11,182 nucleotides of DNA from Candidatus Campbellbacteria bacterium CG22_combo_CG10-13_8_21_14_all_36_13 (GCA_002771585.1 PCTT01000019.1:1-11182); one strand, 5' to 3'. Positions 1 through 4,753 are shown, counted from the stretch's first letter. Numbers and translations: made by a program. Notes: generated by a model from the sequence alone, not told the origin.

Positions 1-53
1 ATAGAATTATTAACAGAGTGTTTCCAAGCTATTGGATAGAAAACGGGAATTTA

Positions 54-213
54 GGGGCGAGAGAGGAAGCTCTCCGCTTATGACACAAGGTTAGTTCTTG
101 TTTACTAACTCCCTTAGGTCGTAAGTAAACAATGTCCCAGCGGCGGTACACCCTTCGTATTTTCTCAAAGCAAAGCTTTTCGAAAATATACTCAGGGTCT
201 TCGAGTCCTCTCC
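54..213 (+). repeat. tRNA-tail palindromic element 1 (tRNA-Leu(UAG) type)
   Basis: This is a palindromic element whose ends copy the 3' end of the nearby tRNA-Leu(UAG). The left end (55-67) reads on the minus strand as TCCTCTCTCGCCC, identical to the tRNA tail. The right end (200-212) reads on the plus strand as TTCGAGTCCTCTC, the same tail inverted. Between them the core (146-198) starts GGTACACCC and ends AGGGT, with matching TATTTTC and GAAAATATA arms. The rest of 68-145 shows no gene. A 76-codon open frame crosses this region, but it runs through the repeats and resembles no protein I know. The first 53 bp hold only a weak 5-bp hairpin (TCCAA/TTGGA). Confidence 0.6.
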
Positions 214-224
214 GAAAGCTTTAT

Positions 225-331
225 GAGGACTCGGTCATTAACATGACCAGTATAGGTTATCAATATTTTTCTTCTCCGCTAGCCGGCGGATCGAAAAATA
301 TTAGATTAACCTTTTCGAGTCCTCTCTCGCC
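225..331 (+). repeat. tRNA-tail palindromic element 2 (tRNA-Leu(UAG) type)
   Basis: This is the second element of the same family. Its left end (225-233) reads CGAGTCCTC on the minus strand. Its right end (314-331) is TTCGAGTCCTCTCTCGCC, an exact 18/18 inverted copy of the tRNA-Leu(UAG) tail at 387-404. The core (251-311) is an imperfect hairpin with GGTTATCAATATTTTT on one side and AAAAATATTAGATTAACC on the other; its loop holds a smaller TCCGC/GCGGA stem. The element lies just beyond the tRNA terminator, with its tRNA-like end facing the gene. Confidence 0.65.
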
Positions 332-343
332 AGGCCATAGTAT

Positions 344-379
344 ACAAAAAACAATCCAATGAACTGGATTGTTTTTTGT
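344..379 (-). terminator. Intrinsic terminator of tRNA-Leu(UAG)
   Basis: Perfect 15-bp arms (344-358 and 365-379) surround a 6-nt loop, with a TGGATTG-type lower stem and a run of six T in either direction. It begins 5 nt after the tRNA discriminator base on the minus strand. The hairpin could stop transcription from either side. It is also the centre of the larger palindrome that mirrors the tRNA tail. Confidence 0.85.
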
Positions 380-384
380 CTATG

Positions 385-466
385 TGGGCGAGAGAGGACT
401 CGAACCTCCACGTCTTGCGACACTAGTTCCTAAGACTAGCGCGTATACCAATTCCGCCACTCGCCC
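385..466 (-). tRNA. tRNA-Leu (anticodon UAG)
   Basis: This class II tRNA reads CUN leucine codons. The acceptor stem GGGCGAG/CTCGCCC is perfect. The anticodon stem CTAGT/ACTAG encloses the loop CTTAGGA, giving anticodon TAG. The long variable arm is GTC-GCAA-GAC, as expected for leucine, and the T-loop is TTCGAGT. The discriminator is A, and the genome continues CA rather than CCA, so the CCA end must be completed by tRNA nucleotidyltransferase. A good promoter (TTGTAT-17-TACAAT) sits just upstream and a strong terminator just downstream, so it is probably a single-gene transcript. Confidence 0.95.
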
Positions 467-480
467 AAATTAATATCGGT

Positions 481-509
481 ATTGTATTATTAATATCAAA
501 TTAATACAA
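481..509 (-). promoter_or_regulatory. Promoter of tRNA-Leu(UAG)
   Basis: On the minus strand TTGTAT (509-504) is separated by exactly 17 nt from TACAAT (486-481). Transcription would start about 7 nt later, roughly 8 nt before the mature tRNA 5' end at 466. Confidence 0.6.
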
Positions 510-512
510 CCT

Positions 513-653
513 TGTCCGCCCACCAGGGACTCTACCCTTACCTGCCTCTACCTATCGGTAGACAGGTACCGGCAGGCAGGCAGGAGCAGTATAGGTTATC
601 GATATTTTACTTTGTTCCTCGTAAAATATCTGATTAACTTTTTCGAGCCCTGG
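513..653 (+). repeat. tRNA-tail palindromic element 3 (tRNA-Lys type)
   Basis: The left end (513-528) reads on the minus strand as CCCTGGTGGGCGGACA, a 16/16 match to the tail of tRNA-Lys including the ACA after the acceptor stem. The right end (642-653) is TTCGAGCCCTGG, the same tail inverted. The core (590-639) pairs GTTATCGATATTTTAC with GTAAAATATCTGATTAAC. A GC-rich hairpin repeat (541-584) is inserted between the left end and the core. The element lies downstream of tRNA-Lys (minus strand), beyond element 4. Confidence 0.6.
541..584. repeat. GC-rich palindromic repeat (CCTGCCT...AGGCAGG)
   Basis: CCTGCCT (541-547) can pair with AGGCAGG (574-580 or 578-584), and an inner stem CTACC/GGTAG sits at 548-561. 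Related CCTGCC/GGCAGG hairpins occur in this window at 2614-2633 and 10747-10779, so this is a dispersed repeat. Similar REP-like palindromes are widespread in uncultivated bacterial genomes. I see no coding potential. Confidence 0.6.
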
Positions 654-698
654 ACAAAGCTCCACTGGAGCTTTTTGTGCAGACTCTCACTCCGCTCG

Positions 699-809
699 TG
701 TCCGCCCACCAGGAATCTCGATCCTTACAGGATCTGTACACCTTATCAATATTTTTTTTCGCAAAACTCAAAAAATATTAGATAAAGGTTTTCGAGCCCT
801 GGTGGGCGG
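699..809 (+). repeat. tRNA-tail palindromic element 4 (tRNA-Lys type)
   Basis: The left end (699-713) reads on the minus strand as CCTGGTGGGCGGACA, identical to the tRNA-Lys tail, preceded by a diverged T-loop (GGATCGAGATTCC). The core (734-788) starts CTGTACACCTTATCAATATT and ends in AAAAATATTAGATAAAGG. The right end (791-809) is TTCGAGCCCTGGTGGGCGG, a 19/19 inverted copy of the tRNA-Lys tail at 859-877. It is the most complete member of the family in the window. The stretch 654-698 between elements 3 and 4 contains a small CTCCA/TGGAG hairpin and no gene. Confidence 0.7.
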
Positions 810-855
810 TTAAATAGTAAAGCTCGAATGCTACGCATCCGAACTAACTATTTAA
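810..855 (-). other. Trailer hairpin of tRNA-Lys
   Basis: TTAAATAGT (810-818) and ACTATTTAA (847-855) form 9-bp arms around a 28-nt loop that contains a smaller GAATGC/GCATCC stem. It directly follows the mature 3' end of tRNA-Lys on the minus strand. It occupies the terminator position but lacks a U-run, so termination is uncertain. Its arms continue outward into the mirrored tRNA tails. Confidence 0.5.
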
Positions 856-857
856 TG

Positions 858-930
858 TCCGCCCACCAGGGCTCGAACCTGGGACCTTTTGCTTAAGAGG
901 CAATTGCTCTACCAGCTGAGCTATGGGCGG
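858..930 (-). tRNA. tRNA-Lys (anticodon CUU)
   Basis: The 73-nt gene has acceptor CCGCCCA/TGGGCGG, D-arm GCTC/GAGC with GG in the loop, anticodon loop CTCTTAA (anticodon CTT, reading AAG), T-stem CCAGG/CCTGG and T-loop TTCGAGC. The anticodon stem ATTGC/GCAAA has an A27-A43 mismatch, so only four pairs form. The discriminator is A followed by CA, with no encoded CCA. It lies 88 nt downstream of tRNA-Leu(UAA) on the same strand. I found no convincing promoter of its own, so cotranscription is possible. Confidence 0.93.
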
Positions 931-938
931 AAGAATTC

Positions 939-955
939 AGCTCTTTTAAAGAGCT
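939..955. other. Palindrome between tRNA-Leu(UAA) and tRNA-Lys
   Basis: AGCTCTTT and AAAGAGCT are separated by one T. In a transcript running from tRNA-Leu(UAA) to tRNA-Lys this would form a short hairpin 8 nt before the mature tRNA-Lys. It has no U-run on the minus strand, so a processing or spacer structure is as likely as termination. Confidence 0.4.
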
Positions 956-1018
956 TTAGCTGGGACAAGAAAAGATTATCATTTTTTTGCCCATGTTGCT
1001 AGGTGTTTTGATTAATTG

Positions 1019-1100
1019 TGGGCCAGGCGGGAGTTGAACCCGCATGCCTTACGGCACTCGATCTTAAGTCGAGCGTGTATGCCAATTCCACCACTGGCCC
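1019..1100 (-). tRNA. tRNA-Leu (anticodon UAA)
   Basis: This class II tRNA has acceptor GGGCCAG/CTGGCCC, anticodon stem CTCGA/TCGAG with loop CTTAAGA (anticodon TAA), variable arm GCC-GTAA-GGC, T-stem GCGGG/CCCGC and T-loop TTCAACT. The anticodon loop is uninterrupted, so there is no intron. The discriminator is A followed by CA. Its 5' end is only 5 nt past the stop codon of the HNH endonuclease gene, so any promoter must lie in or before that gene. Unlike the other tRNAs here it has no inverted copy of its tail. Confidence 0.94.
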
Positions 1101-1105
1101 ATTTT

Positions 1106-1765
1106 TTACTTCTTCCCCTTATTCATTCCTCTATGTGTTGGCTTTAAACTATGACAATTTGGACACAAAATTCTTAAATTTTTTAATCTATTATCTTTAT
1201 TATCGCCATTTATATGATCAAGTTCTAGTGGTAATCTACCATCTTTGGACTGTCTTGCCCAACCACAGTCTTCACATTTTGGCTTTTTTAAATCTTCTTT
1301 GTATAGTCGTTTTTTTAAGCTGTAGCTTTGGTAATTACTATTTTTTATTAGAATATCTTTTAATAGTATTAATGGTTTTCCAATTCCTATTTTACCCTTG
1401 TTCCATCCTTGACCTTTAAAATGTGATATATCTAATTTACAAATTTTTATATATTTTTGTACTTGTAGATAGTTACCCCCAGCAGGAATTAATCCTAATT
1501 TTTGTATAACCTGACGTATGCTAGTAGAGCAATAAACAGCTTTCTTTAATTCTTGTTCAGACCATTTTCTGTGCCTCATTTGTTTGCCTGAGGTGTATCC
1601 GTTGAAATGTGAAATATCAATATTATTCTTCTTTATATATTGATCTATTTGTTTATAACTACTAGAAGTGCTTGTTAGACTAATTTTAATTATTGCCTCT
1701 CTTATTCCCTTGGATTTTTTTATGTCTTCTCTAAGACTACCGTCTGTCCAAGTTTTTGATCTCAT
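1106..1765 (-). CDS. HNH homing-type endonuclease with two N-terminal DNA-binding repeats
   Basis: This is a 219-aa protein, probably a free-standing DNA endonuclease of the homing or selfish type. The C-terminal HNH domain (about 160-210) has zinc ligands C164/C167 and C201/C204, the LELDH core (D183, H184), N196 in the NLRILCPNCHS segment, and H205. The N-terminal two thirds hold two copies of a ~50-residue repeat (about 4-54 and 66-116), each starting with W, carrying an IR..I..... segment and ending in LDISHF or IDISHF; the second continues GQGWNKG. This looks like the DNA-recognition part. The start is ATG with a weak AGGA 4 nt upstream. The gene sits between a tRNA-Leu-like fragment upstream and intact tRNA-Leu(UAA) 5 nt downstream, which suggests tRNA-associated insertion. 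The target site is unknown. Confidence 0.85.
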   Translation of the reverse strand: MRSKTWTDGSLREDIKKSKGIREAIIKISLTSTSSSYKQIDQYIKKNNIDISHFNGYTSGKQMRHRKWSEQELKKAVYCSTSIRQVIQKLGLIPAGGNYLQVQKYIKICKLDISHFKGQGWNKGKIGIGKPLILLKDILIKNSNYQSYSLKKRLYKEDLKKPKCEDCGWARQSKDGRLPLELDHINGDNKDNRLKNLRILCPNCHSLKPTHRGMNKGKK

Positions 1766-1800
1766 TATCCTATAATTTTACCAATAAGGTAAAGGTATTT

Positions 1801-1867
1801 CAATGTGCTTAACTACGTGTCTGCCAAATCATGCGGTTTATTTACATATCAGTTTCGCCACCCGGGC
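1801..1867 (-). pseudogene. tRNA-Leu-like 5' fragment upstream of the HNH gene
   Basis: On the minus strand GCCCGGGTGGCGAAACTG (1867-1850) looks like the acceptor 5' strand and D-arm start of a leucine tRNA. After about 21 unrelated bases, TTTGGCAGACACG (1828-1816) looks like the rest of the D-arm, followed by a short TAGTTAAG that recalls a UAA anticodon region. No anticodon stem, variable arm, T-arm or matching 3' acceptor strand follows, so it cannot be a working tRNA. It could be a broken tRNA, a homing footprint or a 5' leader of the HNH gene. Similarity was judged by eye. Confidence 0.35.
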
Positions 1868-1921
1868 AATATTCGACTAAGTACAAGATTACTCTATAAG
1901 AATAGGATAATCAAATCTTTC

Positions 1922-2572
1922 CTAAATAAATATTATTTTTATCAAATACAATATCATTAAATGAATGGGGTAGAAGGCATAAAAGAAATATTTATTCATT
2001 TTTATTTTTGGTAATAATTTTTCTTCAAACAAACACAAAACAGATCCAAAAAGACTAAACATTTGTATAATTGAAGAGAAAAAAATCCACACAGTATTCA
2101 AACATGCTTGTATATAAAATGCGTTTATTGGTTTTTTGAAAACATGGAAAGATAGTATAAGAAGTAATCCATAAATAGAATAATCAATTTCTATAAAAAA
2201 TGGAAACAGAAGGATGATTATACCAATTAAATAATTCTTTTTTTCATAAGAATCTATAAGTATTAATCCCAAAACAAGAGTAAATATAATATTAAGAGCC
2301 ATTATTTTTGTCACAAGCATAAAAGGTATTTGAGAAATTAATGCAAGAATTAAAAGTCTTTTTATATATCTATCTAGATTGGATGTGTGTTTGTAGCCCT
2401 TTACTATTGCGTAAGCAAATATTGGTAGAGCAAGTCGGCCAATTATTCGAAATATTGTTATGTGCGGGAAAAATAATAGACCAACATGGTCTATAACCAT
2501 AGATATAATACCTATTAGTTTTAGGGTATTACCTGAGGTGGAGATTTGTGGTTTTGTATGGGTTTCTTTCAT
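1922..2572 (-). CDS. TraX-family polytopic membrane protein
   Basis: This 216-aa integral membrane protein has about seven hydrophobic segments. It matches the TraX family (first described as the F-pilin N-acetyltransferase): the N-terminal LKLIGIISMVIDHVGLLFF helix with its MxxDH motif, then FRIIGRLALPIFAYAIVKGY, RLLILALISQIPF, LNIIFTL, and a C-terminal YFFYAFYPIHLMILYLI. Family members outside conjugative plasmids are generally thought to be membrane acyltransferases of unknown substrate. No pilin or conjugation gene is nearby, so a role in pilus assembly is not supported here. The start ATG has no clear ribosome binding site, and I see no strong promoter; transcription may continue from the tRNA-Cys side. 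Confidence 0.8.
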   Translation of the reverse strand: MKETHTKPQISTSGNTLKLIGIISMVIDHVGLLFFPHITIFRIIGRLALPIFAYAIVKGYKHTSNLDRYIKRLLILALISQIPFMLVTKIMALNIIFTLVLGLILIDSYEKKNYLIGIIILLFPFFIEIDYSIYGLLLILSFHVFKKPINAFYIQACLNTVWIFFSSIIQMFSLFGSVLCLFEEKLLPKIKMNKYFFYAFYPIHLMILYLIKIIFI

Positions 2573-2613
2573 TAGTTTTTGGGGAGGGTGTTATGGGTTG
2601 TTTTATGAAAGCA

Positions 2614-2633
2614 CCTGCCTGCCGTCAGGCAGG
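2614..2633. repeat. GC-rich palindromic repeat (CCTGCCTG/CAGGCAGG)
   Basis: Perfect 8-bp arms (2614-2621, 2626-2633) enclose a CCGT loop. A weaker outer stem GAAAGC/GCTTTC extends it. It lies between tRNA-Cys and the TraX gene and belongs to the same dispersed repeat type as 541-584 and 10747-10779. On the minus strand it lies in the region before the TraX start and could act as a transcript-stabilising or attenuating hairpin. Confidence 0.6.
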
Positions 2634-2649
2634 AAGCAGTTTGCTTTCT

Positions 2650-2688
2650 CCAGGCCTAACCAATACTTGTAAAAACAAGTATTGCTTG
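2650..2688 (-). terminator. Hairpin after tRNA-Cys with mirrored tRNA end
   Basis: CAATACTTG (2661-2669) and CAAGTATTG (2676-2684) form a 9-bp stem 4 nt past the tRNA-Cys 3' end. The U-run is in the loop, not after the stem, so termination may be weak. Just beyond, CCAGGCCT (2650-2657) is an inverted copy of the tRNA acceptor end AGGCCTGG (2689-2696). This is the smallest version of the tRNA-tail mirroring seen at the other tRNAs, without the AT-rich core element. Confidence 0.5.
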
Positions 2689-2760
2689 AGGCCTGGGCGG
2701 GAATCGCACCCGCGCATGGAGGATTTGCAGTCCCCAGCGTTTCTACTTCGCCACCAGGCC
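2689..2760 (-). tRNA. tRNA-Cys (anticodon GCA)
   Basis: The 72-nt gene has acceptor GGCCTGG/CCAGGCC, anticodon stem GGGGA/TCCTC with loop CTGCAAA (anticodon GCA), T-stem GCGGG/CCCGC and the U73 discriminator expected for cysteine, followed by CA. Two elbow positions are unusual: the T-loop reads TGCGATT instead of TTCGATT (position 55 is G), and the D-loop reads AAGTAGAAA, with A where G18 is expected. It lies 61 nt after rbfA on the same strand. Confidence 0.9.
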
Positions 2761-2803
2761 TTATATCTTATTTTAAACCAAAACAACATGGCCACCAGGC
2801 CTT
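2750..2803. repeat. 13-bp direct repeat of the tRNA-Cys 5' end
   Basis: AAGGCCTGGTGGC (minus strand) occurs at the tRNA-Cys start (2762-2750, including two bases before the gene) and again at 2803-2791, 41 nt upstream. The upstream copy is not followed by tRNA-like sequence. It would lie at the 5' end of a transcript started at the -10 box at 2811-2816. Confidence 0.55.
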
Positions 2804-2810
2804 GTGTTGA

Positions 2811-2816
2811 ATTATA
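2811..2816 (-). promoter_or_regulatory. Possible -10 box for tRNA-Cys
   Basis: A perfect TATAAT on the minus strand lies just after the rbfA stop codon and about 50 nt before tRNA-Cys. No good -35 box is visible at the right distance (CTGTCT at 17 nt is poor), so this is tentative. Confidence 0.3.
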
Positions 2817-2821
2817 CTATA

Positions 2822-3145
2822 TTAAGACTCGTGAGACAGGTCCTCTATTACTTGTCTATTTTTTTCTCCTATATCTATTTTACAATCAAAAAATGGAATA
2901 TTTTTCATATTTAATTTTGGTTTGACATAATCTCTTAAATTACCAAGATTTCTTTTCAAAAAATCTATACCTTGTTCTTCAGAATCTTCTGGGTATATGC
3001 TTACGTATATTGTTGCTTTTTTAAGGTCGCGAGATACATCCACGTGTGTGACAGTGATAAGAGATAATCTGTTTGATTCTTTTGAAATAAACTCAGAAAC
3101 AAGCTGTCGCAAAAGTTCATTAACCTTGTCTTGTCTTTTTGACAT
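2822..3145 (-). CDS. rbfA: Ribosome-binding factor A
   Basis: This 107-aa protein is a little shorter than the common 115-130 aa. RbfA binds the 30S subunit and helps mature the 16S rRNA 5' end. Family features are the N-terminal helix KVNELLRQLVSEFISKE, the central strand HVDVSRDLKKATIYVSIYPE, and the C-terminal KLNMKNIPFFDCKIDIGEKNRQVIEDL segment, matching the KH-like fold. Its ATG follows the infB stop codon after a single base, and GAGG lies about 8 nt upstream inside infB, so translation is probably coupled. The infB-rbfA order is the classic one; truB, often next, is absent. Confidence 0.9.
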   Translation of the reverse strand: MSKRQDKVNELLRQLVSEFISKESNRLSLITVTHVDVSRDLKKATIYVSIYPEDSEEQGIDFLKRNLGNLRDYVKPKLNMKNIPFFDCKIDIGEKNRQVIEDLSHES

Positions 3146-3146
3146 A

Positions 3147-4658
3147 TTATTCCTCTATTATTCTGAACGATATAATACGATCTCCTTCTGCTATCGCGAT
3201 TTTGGAGTCAATACGACACCCAAATTCATTTCCTTCTTGCACATTATCCGTCTCCATTTTTTGTTGTTGTATACCAACAAGTTTTCCTGTTCCAATTTCT
3301 TCGTCTCTTCTTTTGATTTTGAAAATTGTTCCTTTTGATAGATATCCAGAAACAACCTTGCCTCCTATAACCTGCTTGTTTTTGTCTTGATTAAATATTC
3401 TTAGTATTTTTGCCTCTCCTATTTGCTCTTCAACTTGTTTTTTGGGTGTCTCTTCTTTTATTACGTCCTCAAACCACTCAAGTAGTTCATAAATTATATT
3501 AAATGTTTTTATCTCAATCCCCATTCTTTCTCCAAGCTCTCTTGCCGCACCATCTACTTTTACATTAAAGCCAATCACATATGCGTTTTCACTAGAGCCA
3601 GCCATTTTTACATCTCCTTCTGTTATTTTTCCGATGCTTGAATGCACTATTTTTACAAAAGAGCGTTCAGTACATAATTTTTTTAATTTTTCTCTTATGG
3701 CTTCTTCTGTACCAACGACATCACTTTTTAGCACCACGGGTATTACGTAAGCACCTTCTTGTATATCCTCATTTCTATCATTTGTCGCAAGAGCGCTAAC
3801 ACAAGAAAGCGCGGCACCCTCCGCATCTTTTCTGTTTTCATAAGCTACGCAGAGAGAACCAACGCTAGGTATACTATCAAAACCTCTTATTTGTATTGGT
3901 GAAGAAAACTGAGCTTTATCAACAGCATTACCAGTAAAATCTTCCATAATGCGCACGGGTGCGCAGCTTTTTTCAGCAACAATATACATTCCTTTTTTTA
4001 GTGTTCCGTCTTTGATTACAATTGTGGCAGAAATACCTTTTTTTGTATCAACATTTGTTTCTATTATTACTCCGGTTGCAGGCTTTGTCGTGTCTCCTTT
4101 AAGTTCTTCCATCTCGGAAACCAGAACCAACGTGTCCAAAAGCTCTTCTATTCCAGTACCAACTGTTGCAGAAACTGGTATGAATGGAATATCACCACCA
4201 TAGCCTTCTATGTAAATTTCATTCTCAATTAAACTTTGTATCGCTTTATTTTGGTCTGCGTTTGGTTTGTCTATCTTATTTAGAGCAACTATGTAGGGTA
4301 TTCCAGCCTCATTTATTGCAGACAAGGCTTCTACCGTTTGTGCTTTTACGCCGTCATCTGCTGCCACAACGAGTATTGCAACATCAGCAACACTTGCGCC
4401 ACGTGACCTCATTCCAGAAAAAGCTTCGTGTCCTGGTGTGTCTAGAAATGTTATTCTTTTTGGTTCGCCGTCTTTTTGTTGGTGTATTACTTCGTATGCA
4501 GAAATATGTTGAGTAATTCCACCAGCTTCACCCTCTACAACATGTGATTTTCTTATATAGTCAAGAAGCTTTGATTTTCCATGATCAATATGTCCCATCA
4601 CCACTATTACAGGAGGTCTTTCTATTATTCCTTCTTTTTTGCTAATATATGCTTCCAT
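3147..4658 (-). CDS. infB: Translation initiation factor IF-2, short form
   Basis: This GTPase brings fMet-tRNA to the 30S subunit and promotes subunit joining. From the ATG at 4658 it has 503 residues, against roughly 700-900 in common bacteria. The G domain starts at once: G1 GHIDHGKS (22-29, Ser for the usual Thr), G2 GGITQHI (46-52), G3 DTPGH (73-77), G4 NKID (127-130) and G5 SA (163-164). Domain II follows, then the IF2-specific domain and a C-terminal beta-barrel starting near VEEQIGEAKILRIF. The linker and IF2-N domains are missing, as is common in reduced genomes. A GTG 33 nt further upstream would add only MLFSFLNIFLI and is less likely. It is divergent from the cysteine desulfurase gene and coupled to rbfA. 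Confidence 0.95.
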   Translation of the reverse strand: MEAYISKKEGIIERPPVIVVMGHIDHGKSKLLDYIRKSHVVEGEAGGITQHISAYEVIHQQKDGEPKRITFLDTPGHEAFSGMRSRGASVADVAILVVAADDGVKAQTVEALSAINEAGIPYIVALNKIDKPNADQNKAIQSLIENEIYIEGYGGDIPFIPVSATVGTGIEELLDTLVLVSEMEELKGDTTKPATGVIIETNVDTKKGISATIVIKDGTLKKGMYIVAEKSCAPVRIMEDFTGNAVDKAQFSSPIQIRGFDSIPSVGSLCVAYENRKDAEGAALSCVSALATNDRNEDIQEGAYVIPVVLKSDVVGTEEAIREKLKKLCTERSFVKIVHSSIGKITEGDVKMAGSSENAYVIGFNVKVDGAARELGERMGIEIKTFNIIYELLEWFEDVIKEETPKKQVEEQIGEAKILRIFNQDKNKQVIGGKVVSGYLSKGTIFKIKRRDEEIGTGKLVGIQQQKMETDNVQEGNEFGCRIDSKIAIAEGDRIISFRIIEE

Positions 4659-4718
4659 GATAAGAAAAATGTTTAGAAATGAAAACAGCACATCTCTGCG
4701 CCGTCCGCTCTAAATATG

Positions 4719-4746
4719 ATGACACTATACAACATAATGATACAAT
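4719..4746 (+). promoter_or_regulatory. Promoter of the cysteine desulfurase gene
   Basis: ATGACA (4719-4724), a 16-nt spacer and TACAAT (4741-4746) match consensus at five of six bases in each box. The -10 box ends 7 nt before the ATG at 4754, so the transcript should start at or very near the start codon. AGGG inside those 7 nt would then not act as a normal ribosome binding site. On the opposite strand a TATAGT (4729-4724) may be the -10 box of infB. Confidence 0.6.
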
Positions 4747-4753
4747 AGGGAAG

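Noticed and set aside
132..362. 76-codon open frame in the repeat region before tRNA-Leu(UAG)
   Set aside because: It runs through two palindromic elements and the terminator, has low-complexity Ser-rich content, and resembles no known protein.
54..877. CRISPR array
   Set aside because: Repeats are few, unequal in length, inverted to each other and match tRNA tails; there is no regular spacer pattern and no cas gene.
1..900. Tandem degraded tRNA genes instead of elements
   Set aside because: Only T-arm and acceptor 3' strand are present, never a D-arm or anticodon arm, and copies alternate in orientation, which simple tRNA gene decay does not explain.
2460..2925. Plus-strand frames of 70 and 125 codons over tRNA-Cys
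   Set aside because: They overlap the start of the TraX gene, tRNA-Cys and the rbfA end on the opposite strand; frames are open by chance.
4679..4753. Longer start of the cysteine desulfurase
   Set aside because: The extra 25 residues are outside the family, and the predicted promoter lies inside this stretch, so it would not be transcribed.
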